From: Atherix ibis
Taxonomy: Eukaryota; Arthropoda; Insecta; Diptera; Athericidae
NCBI GenBank assembly: GCA_958298945.1
Contig: OY282608.1
Coordinates: 18,081,933 to 18,145,932 of the forward strand
Length of the DNA: 64,000 nt
Reading direction: 5' to 3'
Under the pieces are notes generated by a model. The model had not been told where the DNA came from. It was given only the letters and a program-made list of their open reading frames with translations, and ran no database searches. The position numbers and the translations under genes were made by a program. Positions 13,618 to 26,693 of the stretch are shown one piece after another; position 1 is the stretch's first letter; each line of letters starts with the position of its first letter.

Positions 13618-14430
13618 AACTAAGTAACCAACAAGCCAACAAATCAACAAACCAACAAGCCAACAAACCAACAAACTAACAAACCAAAAAGCCAACAAAC
13701 CAACAAACCAACAAACCAACAAGCCAACAAACCAACAAACCAACAAGCCAACAAACCAACAAACATACAAACCAACAAGCCAACAAAACAACAAACAAAT
13801 AAACCAACAAACCAACAAACCAACAAACCAACAAACCAACAAAACAACAAACCAACAAACAAAAAAACCAACAAACCAACAAGCCAACAAGCCAACAAGC
13901 CAACAAACCAACAAACAAATAAATCACCAAACTAACAAACCAACAAACCAACAAACCAACAAACCAACAAACCAAAAAACCAACAAACCAACAAGCCAAC
14001 AAGCCAACAAACCAACAAACTAACAAACCAACAAATGAACTAACCAACAAACCAACAAGCCAACAAGGCAACAAACCAACAAACCAACAAACTAAGTAAC
14101 CAACAAGCCAACAAACCAACAAACCAACAAGGCAACAAGCCAACAAACCAACAAACCAACAAGCCAACAAACCAACAAACCAACAAACCAACAAACCAAA
14201 AAACCAACAAACCAACAAACGAACAAACCAACAAACCAACAAACCAACAAACCAACAAGCCAACAAGCCAACAAACCAACAAACCAACAAACCAACAAAC
14301 CAACAAGCCAACAAACCAACAAGCCAACAAACCAACAAACCAACAAAGCAAGTAACCAAAAGGCCAACAAACTAACAAACCAACAAGCCAACAAGCCAAC
14401 AAACCAACAAACCAACAAAGCAACAAGCCA
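13618..14430. repeat. Dispersed duplication B, copy 1
   Basis: This stretch matches 20,880-21,690 at an offset of 7,262 bp, with one region offset by 7,254 where a unit is missing. Shared rare landmarks are CTAAGTAA (13,620/20,882), a CATACAAA unit, an AACAACAAA-type unit, the GCAACAAG unit beside CTAAGTAA, and an unusual GCAAGTAA-CCAAAAGG pair (14,348/21,610). Two 1-bp losses between the copies explain why the offset is two short of a multiple of eight. Confidence 0.8.
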
Positions 14431-14763
14431 ACAAGCCAACAAACCAACAAACCAACAAATCAACAAACCAACAAACCAACAAGCGAACAAACCAACAAAC
14501 AAATAAACCAAGAAACCAACAAACCAACAAACCAAAAAACCAACAAACCAACAAGCCAACAAGCCAACAAAGCAACAAACTAACAAACCAACAAACGAAC
14601 TAACCAACAAATCAACAAGCCAACAAGCCAACAAACCAACAAACCAACAAACCAACAAACCAACAAACTAAGTAACCAACAAGCCAACAAACCAACAAAT
14701 CAACAAGCCAACAAGCCAACAAACCAACAAACCAACAAGCCAACAAACCAACAAACCAACAAA

Positions 14764-14778
14764 CCAAAAAAATACAAA
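14764..14778. other. Phase break -1 in an A-rich 15-mer
   Basis: Two units are merged into 15 bases, CCAAAAAAATACAAA, with a run of seven A. The phase goes from 4 to 3 modulo 8. I saw no second copy of this sequence. Confidence 0.95.
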
Positions 14779-17330
14779 CCAACAAACCAACAAACCAACA
14801 AGCCAACAAGCCAACAAACCAACAAACCAACAAACCAACAAGCCAACAAACCAACAAGCCAACAAACCAACAAACCAACAAACCAAGTAACCAAAAAGCC
14901 AACAAGCTAACAAACCAACAAGCCAACAAGCCAACAAACCAACAAATCAACAAGCCAACAAACCAACAAACCAACAAGCCAACAAGCCAACAAACCAACA
15001 AACCAACAAATCAACAAACCAACAAGCTAACAAACCAACAAACCAACAAACCAACAAACCAACAAGCCAACAAACCAACAAACCAACAAGCCAACAAACC
15101 AACAAACCAACAAACCAACAAGCCAACAAACCAACAAACCAACAAGCCAACAAACCAACAAACCAACAAACCAAGTAACCAAAAAGCCAACAAGCCAACA
15201 AACCAACAAACCAACAAACCAACAAGCCAACAAACCAACAAACCAACAAGCCAACAAGCCAACAAACCAACAAACCAACAAGCCAACAAACCAACAAAAC
15301 AAAAAACCAACAAACCAACAAACCAACAAGCCAACAAGCCAACAAACCAACAAACCAACCAGCCAACAAACTAACAAACCAACAAACTAAGTAACCAACA
15401 AGCCAACAAACCAACAAACCAACAAGCCAACAAGCCAACAAACCAACAAACCAACAAGCCAACAAACCAACAAACCAACAAACCAAAAAACCAACAAACC
15501 AACAAACCAACAAACCTACAAACCAACAAAGCAACAAGCCAACAAGCCAACAAGCGAACAAGCCAACAAACCAACAAACCAACAAACCAACAATCCAACA
15601 AACCAACAAGCCAATAAACCAACAAACCAACAAACCAAGTAACCAAAAAGCCAACAAACTAACAAACCAACAAGCAAACAACCCAACAAACCAACAAACC
15701 AACAAACCAACAAAGCAACAAGCCAACAAGCCAACAAACCAACAAACCAACAAGCCAACAAAACAACAAATCAACAAGCCAACAAGCCAACAAACCAACA
15801 AACCAACAAACCAACAAGCCAACAAACCAACAAACGAACAAGCCAACAACCCAACAAACCAATAAACCAACAAGCCAACAAACCAACAAACCAACAAACC
15901 AACAAACCAACAAACCAACAAACCAACAAACCAACAAACCAACAAACCAACAAGCCAACAAACCAACAAACCAACAAACCAACAAGCCAACAAACCAACA
16001 AGCCAACAAACCAACAAACCAACAAACCAAGTAACCAAAAAGCCAACAAACTAACAAACCAACAAGCCAACAAGCCAACAAACCAACAAACCAACAAAGC
16101 AACAAACCAACAAACCAACAAACCAACAAACCAACAAACCAACAAGCCAACAAGCCAACAAACCAACAAACCAACAAACCAACAAGCCAACAAACCAACA
16201 AGCCAACAAACCAACAAACCAACAAACCAACAAGCCAAAAAACCAACAAACCAACAAACCAACAAACCAACAAGCCAACAAACCAACAAGCCAACAAACC
16301 AACAAACCAACAAACCAACAAGCCAAAAAACCAACAAACAAATAAACAAACAAACCAACAAACCAACAAACCAACAAACCAAAAAACCAACAAACCAACA
16401 AACCAACAAGCCAACAAGCCAACAAACGGACAAACCACCAAACCAACAAACCAACAAACCAACAAACCAACAAACCAACAAACCAACAAACCAACAAACC
16501 AACAAGCCAACAAGCCAACAAACCAACAAACCAACAAGCCAACAAACCAACAAGCCAACAAACCAACAAACCAAGTAACCAAAAAGCCATTAAACTAACA
16601 AACCAACAAGCCAACAAGCCAACAAACCAACAAAGCAACAAGCCAACAAACCAACAAACCAACAAACCAACAAGCCAACAAACCAACAAACCAACAAACC
16701 AACAAGCCAACAAACCAACAAACAAATAAACCAACAAACCAACAAACCAACAAACCAAAAAACCAAAAAACCCACAAACCAACAAGCCAACAAGCCAACA
16801 AACCAACAAACCAACAAGCCAACAAGCCAACAAACCAACAAACCAACAAGCAAACAAACCAACAAACCAACAAACCAACAAGCCAACAAACCAACAAACA
16901 AATAAACCAACAAACCAAAAAACCAACAAACCAACAAACCAACAAACCAACAAACCAACAAGCCAACAAGCCAACAAACCAACAAACCAACAAACTAAGT
17001 AACCAACAAGCACACAAACCAACAAACCAACAAGCCAACAAACCAACAAACTAACAAACCAAAAAGCCAACAAACCAACAAACCAACAAGCCAACAAGCC
17101 AACAAACCAACAAACCAACAAGCCAACAAACCAACAAACATACAAACCAACAAACAAATAAACCAACAAACCAACAAACCAACAAACCAACAAACCAACA
17201 AACCAACAAACAAAAAAACCAACAAACCAACAAACCAACAAACCAACAAACCAACAAACCAAAAAACCAACAAACCAACAAGCCAACAAGCCAACAAACC
17301 AGCAAACTAACAAACCAACAAATGAATTAA

Positions 17331-17337
17331 CCAACAA
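17331..17337. other. Phase break -1: 7-mer CCAACAA
   Basis: A plain unit lacks its eighth base, directly after TGAATTAA, a variant of TGAACTAA. The phase goes from 3 to 2 modulo 8. The intact relative is at 17,746. Confidence 0.95.
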
Positions 17338-18439
17338 CCAACAAGCCAACAAGCCAACAAACCAACAAACCAACAAACCAAGAAACCAACAAACCAACAA
17401 AATAAGTAACCAACAAGCCAACAAACCAACAAACCAACAAGCCAACAAGCCAACAAACCAACAAACCAACAAGCCAAGAAACCAACAAACCAACAAACCA
17501 AAAAACCAACAAACCAACAAACCAACAAACCAACAAACCAACAAACCAACAAACCAACAAACCAACAAACAAAAAAACCAACAAACCAACAAGCCAACAA
17601 GCCAACAAGCCAACAAACCAACAAACAAATAAACCAACAAACCAACAAACCAACAAACCAACAAACCAACAAACCAACAAACCAAAAAACCAACAAACCA
17701 ACAAGCCAACAAGGCAACAAACCAACAAACTAACAAACCAACAAATGAACTAACCAACAAGCCAACAAGCCAACAAACCAACAAACCAACAAACCAAGAA
17801 ACCAACAAACCAACAAACTAAGTAACCAACAAGCCAACAAACCAACAAACCAACAAGCCAACAAGCCAACAAACCAACAAACCAACAAGCCAAGAAACCA
17901 ACAAACCAACAAACCAAAAAACCAACAAACCAACAAACCAACAAACCAACAAACCAACAAACCAACAAGCCAACAAGCCAACAAACCAACAAACCAACAA
18001 ACCAACAAGCCAACAAACCAACAAGCCAACAAACCAACAAACCAACAAACCAAGTAACCAAAAAGCCAACAAACTAACAAACCAACAAGCCAAGAAGCCA
18101 ACAAACCAACAAACCAACAAAGCAACAAGCCAACAAGCCAACTAACCAACAAACCAACAAGCCAACAAACCAACAAACCAACAAACCAACAAGCCAAAAA
18201 ACCAACAAACAAATAAACAAACAAACCAACAAACCAACAAACCAAAAAACCAACAAACCAACAAACCAACAAGCCAACAAACCAACAAACCAACAAACCA
18301 ACAAGCCAACAAACCAACAAACAAATAAACCAACAAACCAACAAACTAAGTAACCAACAAGCCAACAAACCAACAAACCAATAAGCCAACAAACCAACAA
18401 ACTAACAAACCAACATGCCAACAAACCAACAAACCAAGA

Positions 18440-18900
18440 AGCCAACAAGCCAACAAACCAACAAACCAACAAACCAACAAACCAACAAACCAACAAGCCA
18501 ACAAACCAACAAACCAACAAGCCAACAAACCAACAAACCAACAACCCAATAAACCAACAAACCAACAAACCAACAAACCAACAAACCAACAAGCCAACAA
18601 GCCAAGAAACCAACAAACCAACAAGCCAACAAACCAACAAACCAACAAACCAACATGCCAACAAACCAACAAATCAACAAATCAACAAACCAACAAACCA
18701 AGAAACCAACAAACCAACAAACCAACAAACCAAAAAACCAACAAACCAACAAACCATCAAACGAACAAACCAACAAACCAACAAACCAACAAACCAACAA
18801 ACCAACAAACCAACAAACCAACAAACCAACAAACCAACAAACCAACAAACCAACAAACCAAAAAACCAACAAACCAACAAGCCAACAAACCAATAAACCA
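18440..18900. repeat. 640-bp-spaced duplication, copy 1
   Basis: About 460 bp match 19,080-19,540 at an offset of exactly 640 bp (80 units). Shared marks are a CCAACAAC-CCAATAAA pair, a CCAAGAAA unit, CCAACATG at 18,651, the TCAACAAA doublet at 18,674 and CCATCAAA-CGAACAAA. After 18,900 the copies part: this one goes on with GCAAACAAA-type units, the other with CTAACAAA. Confidence 0.9.
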
Positions 18901-19079
18901 ACAAGCAAACAAACCAACAAACCAACAAACCAACAAGCCAACAAACCAACAAACAAATAAACCAACAAACCAAAAAACCAACAAACCAACAAACCAACAA
19001 ACCAACAAACCAACAAACCAATAAGCCAACAAGCCAACAAACCAACAAACCAACAAACCAACAAACTAAGTAACCAACA

Positions 19080-19540
19080 AGCCAACAAGCCAACAAACCA
19101 ACAAACCAACAAACCAACAAACCAACAAACCAACAAGCCAACAAACCAACAAACCAACAAGCCAACAAACCAACAAACCAACAACCCAATAAACCAACAA
19201 ACCAACAAACCAACAAACCAACAAACCAACAAGCCAACAAGCCAAGAAACCAACAAACCAACAAGCCAACAAACCAACAAACCAACAAACCAACATGCCA
19301 ACAAACCAATAAATCAACAAATCAACAAACCAACAAACCAAGAAACCAACAAACCAACAAACCAACAAACCAAAAAACCAACAAACCAACAAACCATCAA
19401 ACGAACAAACCCACAAACCAACAAACCAACAAACCAACAAACCAACAAACCAACAAACCAACAAACCAACAAACCAACAAACCAACAAACCAACAAACCA
19501 AAAAACCAACAAACCAACAAGCCAACAAACCAATAAACCA
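19080..19540. repeat. 640-bp-spaced duplication, copy 2
   Basis: This is the second member of the 640-bp pair. It differs from the first by a CCAATAAA unit before the TCAACAAA doublet at 19,314 and by a CCCACAAA unit near 19,410. Otherwise the A/G pattern at the eighth base is kept. Confidence 0.9.
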
Positions 19541-20879
19541 ACAAACTAACAAACCAACAAGCCAACAAACCAACAAACCAACAAGCCAACAAGCCAACAA
19601 ATTAACAAACCAACAAACCAAAAAACCAACAAACCAGCAAACCATCAAGCCAACAAGCCAACAAGCCAACAAGCCAACAAGCCAACAAACCAACAAACCA
19701 ACAAGCCAACAAACCAACAAACCAACAAACCAACAAGCCAACAAGCCAACAAACCAACAAGCCAACAAACCAACAAACCAACAAGCCAACAAACCAACAA
19801 ACCAACAAACCAACAAACCAACAAGCCAACAAGCCAACAAACCAACAAACCAACAAGCCAACAAACCAACAAACCAACAAACCAACAAACCAACAAACCA
19901 ACAAACCAACAAACCAACATACCAACGAGCCAACAAGCCAACAAACCAACAAACCAACAAGCCAACAAACCAACAAACAAATAAACCAACAAATCAACAA
20001 ACCAACAAACCAACAAACTAACAAACAAATAAACCAACAAACCAAAAAACCAACAAGCCAACAAACCAACAAACCAACAAACCAACAAGCCAACAAACCA
20101 ACAAGCCAACAAACCAACAAACCAACAAACCAAGTAACCAAAAAGGCAACAAATTAACAAACCAACAAGCCAACAAGCCAACAAGCCAACAAACCAACAA
20201 ACCAACAAGCCAACAAACCAACAAACCAACAAGCCAACAAGCCAACAAACCAACAAACCAACAAACCAACAAGCCAACAAACCAACAAACGAACAAGCCA
20301 ACAAGCCAACAAACCAACAAACCAACAAGCCAACAAACCAACAAACCAACAAACCAACAAACCAACAAACCAACAAACCAACAAACCAACAAACCAACAA
20401 GCCAACAAGCCAACAAACCAACAAACCAACAAACCAACAAGCCAACAAACCAACAAGCCAACAAAACAACAAACCAACAAACCAAGTAACCAAAAAGCCA
20501 ACAAACTAACAAACCAACAAGCCAACAAGCCAACATACCAACAAAACAACAAAGCAACAAGCCAACAAGCCAACAAACCAACAAACAAATAAACCAATAA
20601 ACCAACAAACCAACAAACCAACAAACCAAAAAACCAACAAACCAACAAACCAACAAGCCAACAAGCCAACAAACCAACAAACCAACAAGCCAGCAAGCCA
20701 ACAAACCAACAAACCAACAAGCAAACAAACCAACAAACCAACAAACCAACAAGCCAACAAACCAACAAACAAATAAACCAACAAACCAAAAAACCAACAA
20801 ACCAACAAACCAACAAACCAACAAACCAACAAACCAACAAGCCAACAAGCCAACAAACCAACAAACCAACAAACCAACA

Positions 20880-21690
20880 AACTAAGTAACCAACAAGCCA
20901 ACAAATCAAAAAACCAACAAGCCAACAAACCAACAAACTAACAAACCAAAAAGCCAACAAACCAACAAACCAACAAACCAACAAGCCAACAAACCAACAA
21001 ACCAACAAGCCAACAAACCAACAAACATACAAACCAACAAGCCAACAAAACAACAAACAAATAAACCAACAAACCAACAAACCAACAAACCAACAAACCA
21101 ACAAACCAACAAACAAAAAAACCAACAAACCAACAAACCAACAAACCAACAAACCAACAAGCCAACAAGCCAACAAGCCAACAAACCAACAAACAAATAA
21201 ATCAACAAACCAACAAACCAACAAACCAACAAACCAACAAACCAAAAAACCAACAAACCAACAAGCCAACAAGCCAACAAACCAACAAACTAACAAACCA
21301 ACAAATGAACTAACCAATAAACCAACAAGCCAACAAGGCAACAAACCAAGAAACCAACAAACCAACAAACTAAGTAACCAACAAGCCAACAAACCAACAA
21401 ACCAACAAGGCAACAAGCCAACAAACCAACAAACCAACAAGCCAACAAACCAACAAACCAACAAACCAAAAAACCAACAAACCAACAAACCAACAAACCA
21501 ACAAACCAACAAACCAACAAACCAACAAGCCAACAAGCCAACAAACCAACAAACCAACAAACCAACAAGCCAACAAACCAACAAGCCAACAAACCAACAA
21601 ACCAACAAAGCAAGTAACCAAAAGGCCAACAAACTAACAAACCAACAAGCCAACAAGCCAACAAACCAACAAACCAACAAAACAACAAGC
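20880..21690. repeat. Dispersed duplication B, copy 2
   Basis: This is the second copy of 13,618-14,430, recognised by the same ordered rare units, including the GCAAGTAA-CCAAAAGG pair at about 21,610 that I saw in no other place. It carries an extra CTAACC context near 21,312 and lacks one unit near 21,114. Confidence 0.8.
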
Positions 21691-21820
21691 CAACAAGCCA
21701 ACAAACCAACAAACCAACAAGCCAACAAACCAACAAACCAGCAAGCCAACAAAGCAACAAACCAACAAGCCAACAAACCAACAAACCAACAAACCAACAA
21801 ACCAACAAACCAACAAGCCA

Positions 21821-22010
21821 ACAAGCCAACAAACCAACAAACGAACAAACCAAGTAACCAAAAAGCCAACAAGCTAACAAGCCAACAAACCAATAAACCA
21901 ACAAGCCAACAAACCAACAAACCAACAAGCCGACAAGCCAACAAACCAACAAACCAACAGACCAACAAGCCAACAAACCAACAAACCAAAAAACCAACAA
22001 ACCAACAAAC
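21821..22010. repeat. 560-bp-spaced duplication, copy 1
   Basis: About 190 bp are repeated at 22,381-22,570, an offset of 560 bp (70 units). The shared order is CGAACAAA, CCAAGTAA, CCAAAAAG, CTAACAAG, CCAATAAA, CCGACAAG and CCAACAGA. Several of these are rare elsewhere, so descent from one event is well supported. Confidence 0.88.
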
Positions 22011-22380
22011 CAAAAAACCAAAAAACCAACAAACCAACAAACCAACAAACCAACAAACCAACAAACCAACAAGCCAACAGGCCAACAAACCAACAAACCA
22101 ACAAACCAACAAGCCAACAAACCAACAAGCCAACAAACCAACAAACCAACAAACCAAGTAACCAAAAAGCCAACAAACTAACAAACCAACAAGCCAACAA
22201 GCCAACAAACCAACAAACCAACAAACCAACAAGCCAACAAACCAACAAACCAACAAACCAAAAAACCAACAAACCAATAAACCAACAAACCAACAAACCA
22301 ACAAGCCAAAAAGCCAACAAACCAACAAACCAACAAGCCAACAAACCAACAAACCAACAAACCAACAAGCCAACAAACCA

Positions 22381-22570
22381 ACAAGCCAACAAACCAACAA
22401 ACGAACAAACCAAGTAACCAAAAAGCCAACAAGCTAACAAGCCAACAAACCAATAAACCAACAAGCCAACAAACCAACAAACCAACAAGCCGACAAGCCA
22501 ACAAACCAACAAACCAACAGACCAACAAGCCAACAAACCAACAAACCAAAAAACCAACAAACCAACAAAC
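22381..22570. repeat. 560-bp-spaced duplication, copy 2
   Basis: This is the second copy of 21,821-22,010. The match ends where this copy continues with CCAACAAG units while the first continues with CCAAAAAA units. Just downstream, at 22,626, lies CTTAGTAA, a variant of CTAAGTAA. Confidence 0.88.
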
Positions 22571-24033
22571 CAACAAGCCAACAAGCCAACAAACCAACAA
22601 ACCAACAAGCCAACAAACCAACAAACTTAGTAACCAACAAGCCAACAAACCAACAAACCAACAAGCCAACAAGCCAACAAACCAACAAACCAACAAGCCA
22701 ACAAACCAACAAACCAACAAACCAAAAAACCAAAAAACCAACAAACCAACAAACCAACAAACCAACAAACCAACAAACCAACAAGCCAACAAGCCAACAA
22801 ACCAACAAACCAACAAACCAACAAGCCAACAAACCAACAAGCCAACAAACCAACAAACCAACAAACCAAGTAACCAAAAAGCCAACAAACTAACAAACCA
22901 ACAAGCCAACAAGCCAACAAACCAACAAACCAACAAAGCAACAAGCCAACAAGCCAACAAACCAACAAACCAACAAGCCAACAAACCAACACACCAACAA
23001 ACCAACAAGCCAACAAACCAACAAACAAATAAACCAACAAACCAACAAACCAACAAACCAACAAGCCAACAAACCAACAAACCAAAAAACCAACAAGCCA
23101 AGAAACCAACAAACAAATAAACCAACAAACTAAAAAACCAACAAACCAACAAACCCACAAACCAACAAACCAACAAACCAACAAGCCAACAAGCCAACAA
23201 ACCAACAAACCAACAAGCCAACAAACCAACAAACCAACATTCCAACAAACCAACAAATCAACAAATCAACAAACCAACAAACCAAGAAACTAACAAACCA
23301 ACAAACCAACAAACCAAAAAACCAACAAACCAACAAACCATCAAACGAACAAACCAACAAACCAGCAAACTAACAAACCAACAAACCAAAAAACCAACAA
23401 ACCAACAAACCAACAAGCCAACAAACCAACAAACCAACAAACCAATTAACCAACAAACCATCAAACGAACAAACCAACAAACCAACAAACTAACAAACCA
23501 ACAAACGGACAAACCAACAAGCCAACAAGCCAACAAACCAACAAACCAACAAGCCAACAAACCAATAAACCAACAAACCAACAAGCCAACAAACCAACAA
23601 ACAAATAAACCAACAAACCAAAAAACCAACAAACCAACAAACCAACAAACCAACAAACTAACAAGCCAACAAGCCAACAAACCAACAAACCAACCAGCCA
23701 ACAAACCAACAAACCAACAAACCAACATGCCAACAAGCCAACAAACCAACAAACCAACAAGCAAACAAACCAACAAACCAACAAACCAACAAGCCAACAA
23801 ACCAACAAACAAATAAACCAACAAACCAAAAAACCAACAAACCAACAAGCCAACAAGCCAACAAGCAAACAAACCAACAAACCAACAAACCAACAAGCCA
23901 ACAAACCAACAAACCAACAACCCAACAAACCAACAAACCAACAAACCAACAAGCCAACAAGCCAACAAACCAACAAATCAACAAGCCAACAAACCAACAA
24001 ACCAACAAACCAACATGCCAACAAACCAACAAA

Positions 24034-24073
24034 TCAACAAATCAACAAATCAACAAATCAACAAATCAACAAA
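24034..24073. repeat. Local expansion of TCAACAAA (five units in a row)
   Basis: Five consecutive TCAACAAA units start at 24,034, 24,042, 24,050, 24,058 and 24,066. The eight other sites of this marker show a doublet. The expansion sits two units after a CCAACATG unit, the usual context, so it looks like slippage of the variant unit itself. Confidence 0.95.
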
Positions 24074-24217
24074 CCAACAAACCAAGAAACCAACAAACCA
24101 ACAAACCAACAAACCAACAAACCAACAAACCAAAAAAACAATAAACCAACAAGCCAACAAGCCAACAAACCAACAAACCAACAAGCCAACAAGCCAACAA
24201 ACCAACAAACCAACAAA

Positions 24218-24223
24218 CAAAAA
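24218..24223. other. Phase break -2: 6-mer CAAAAA
   Basis: A unit of CCAAAAAA or CAAATAAA type has lost two bases. The phase goes from 2 to 0 modulo 8. It is the first of four breaks within 2.5 kb. Confidence 0.93.
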
Positions 24224-24655
24224 CCAACGAACCAACAAACCATCAAGCCAACAAGCCAACAAGCCAACAAGCCAACAAGCCAACAAACCAACAAACCAAC
24301 AAGCCAACAATCCAACAAACCAACAAACCAACAAACCAACAAGCCAACAAACCAACAAGCCAACAAACCAACAAACCAACAAGCAAACAAACCAACAAAC
24401 CAACAAACCAACAAGCCAACAAGCCAACAAGCCAATAAACCAACAAACCAACAAGCCAACAAACCAACAAACCAACAAACCAACAAACCAACAAACCAAC
24501 AAACCAACAAACCAACAAACCAACAAACCAACGAGCCAATAAGCCAACAAACCAACAAACCTATAAGCCAACAAACCAACAAACAAATAAACCAACAAAT
24601 CAACTAATCAACAAACCAACAAACCAACAAACTAACAAACAAATAAACCAACAAA

Positions 24656-24662
24656 CCAAAAA
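24656..24662. other. Phase break -1: 7-mer CCAAAAA
   Basis: A CCAAAAAA unit has lost one A after CAAATAAA and a plain unit. The phase goes from 0 to 7 modulo 8. Confidence 0.94.
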
Positions 24663-25790
24663 CCAACAAGCCAACAAACAAACAAACCAACAAACCAACA
24701 AGCCAACAAACCAACAAGCTAACAAACCAACAAACCAACAAACCAACAAACCAAGTAACCAAAAAGCCAACAAACTAACAAACCAACAAGCCAACAAGCC
24801 AACAAACCAACAAACCAACAAAGCAACAAGCCAACAAGCCAACAAACCAACAAACCAACAAGCCAACAAACCAACAAACCAACAAGCCAACAAGCCTACG
24901 AATCAACAAACCAACAAACCAACTAGCCAACAAACCAACAAACCAACAAGCCAACAAGCCAACAAACCAACAAACCAACAAGCCAACAAACCAACAAACC
25001 AACAAACCAACAAACCAACAAACCAACAAACCAACAAACCAACAAGCCAACAAGCCAACAAACCAACAAACCAACAAGCCAACAATCCAACAAACCAACA
25101 AACCAACAAACCAACAAACCAACAAGCCAACAAACCAACAAGCCAACAAACCAACAAGCAAACAAACCAACAAACCAACAAACCAACAAGCCAACAAACC
25201 AACAAACAAATAAACCAACAAACCAAAAAACCAACAAACCAACAAACCAACAAACCAACAAACCAACAAACCAACAAACCAACAAGCCAACAAGCCAACA
25301 AACTAACAAACCAACAAACCAACAAACTAAGTAACCAACAAGCCAACAAACCAACGAACCAACAAGCCAACAAACCAACAAACTAACAAACCAACAAGCC
25401 TGCAAACCAACAAACCAACAAGCCAACAAGCCAACAAAGCAACAAACCAACAAACCAACAAGCGAACAAACCAACAAACCAACAACCGAACAAACCAACA
25501 AACCAACAAACCAACAAACCAACAAGCCAACAAGCCAACAAACCAACAAACCAACAAGCCAACAAACCAACAAACCAACAAACCAACATGCCAACAAACC
25601 AACAAATCAACAAATCAACAAAACAACAAACCAACAAACCAACAAACCAACAAACCAACAAACCAAAAAACCAACAAACTAACAAACCATCAAACGAACA
25701 AACCAACAAACCAACAAACCAACAAACCAACAAAGCAACAAACCAACAAACCAACAAACCAAAAAACCAATAAACCAACAAGCCAACAAG

Positions 25791-25799
25791 CCAACCAAA
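25791..25799. other. Phase break +1: 9-mer CCAACCAAA
   Basis: A plain unit has one extra C. The phase goes from 7 back to 0 modulo 8. It is followed by two CTAACAAA units, a pairing also seen near 420. Confidence 0.94.
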
Positions 25800-26159
25800 C
25801 TAACAAACTAACAAACCAACAAGCCAACAAACCAACAAACCAACAAGCCAACAAGCCAACAAACCAACAAACCAACAAACCAAAAAACCAACAAACCAAC
25901 AAACCATCAAGCCAACAAACCAACAAGCCAACAAGCCAACAAGCCAACAAATCAACAAACCAACAAGCCAACAATCCAACAAACCAACAAACCAACAAAC
26001 CAACAAGCCAACACACCAACAAGCCAACAAACCAACAAACCAACAAGCCAACAAACCAACAAACCAACAAACCAACAAACCAACAAGCCAACAAGCCAAC
26101 AGGCCAACAAACCAACAAACCAACAAGCCAACAAACCAACAAACCAACAAACCAACAAA

Positions 26160-26580
26160 CCAACAAACCAACAAACCAAAGAGCCAACAAGCCAACAAAC
26201 CAACAAACCAACAAGCCAACAAACCAACAAACAAATAAACCAACAAATCAACAAACCAACAAACCAACAAACCAACAAACTAACAAACAAATAAACCAAC
26301 AAACCAAAAAACCAACAAGCCAACAAACCAACAAACCAACAAACCAACAAGCCAACAAACCAACAAGCCAACAAACCAACAAACCAACAAACCAAGTAAC
26401 CAAAAAGCCAACAAACTAACAAACCAACAAGCCAACAAGCCAACAAACCAACAAACCAACAAAGCAACAAGCCAACAAGCCAACAAACCAACAAACCAAC
26501 AAGCCAACAAACCAATAAACAAACAAGCCAACAAGCCTACAAACCAACAAACCAACAAACCAACAAGCCAACAAACCAAC
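26160..26580. repeat. Dispersed duplication C, copy 1
   Basis: About 420 bp recur at 33,830-34,250. The diagnostic unit is CCAAAGAG at 26,176, seen only here and at 33,846. After it come CAAATAAA, a single TCAACAAA, CTAACAAA, CAAATAAA, CCAAGTAA, CCAAAAAG and GCAACAAG in the same order in both places. The offset is 7,670 bp, which equals a whole number of units minus the 2-bp loss at 26,688. Confidence 0.88.
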
Positions 26581-26687
26581 AAACCAACAAACCAACAAAC
26601 CAACAAGCCAACAAGCCAACAAACCAACAAACCAACAAACCAACAAACCAACAAGCCACCAAGCCAACAAACCAACAAACCAACAAG

Positions 26688-26693
26688 CACAAA
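26688..26693. other. Phase break -2: 6-mer CACAAA
   Basis: A unit has lost two bases and the phase becomes 6 modulo 8, which then holds to the window end. The homologous place near 30,670 has a full unit, so the loss is specific to this copy of duplication D. Confidence 0.94.

Larger units (their letters stand above)
1..26000. repeat. Left array domain, marked by TCAACAAA doublets
   Basis: This part of the array is set apart by its variant units. Two or more adjacent TCAACAAA units occur at 228, 5197, 9125, 12221, 18674, 19314, 23258, 24034 and 25607, usually two units after a CCAACATG or CCAACATT unit, and I found none later. TGAACTAA units lie at 2252, 3260, 4244, 7229, 8229, 11109, 14036, 17746 and 21306, with variants at 4500, 14596 and 17323. 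Seven of the eight breaks in the 8-bp phase are here. CCTAAAAA, the mark of the right domain, is absent as far as I can read. The edge is a transition somewhere between about 25.6 and 26.6 kb, not a sharp base. Confidence 0.7.
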
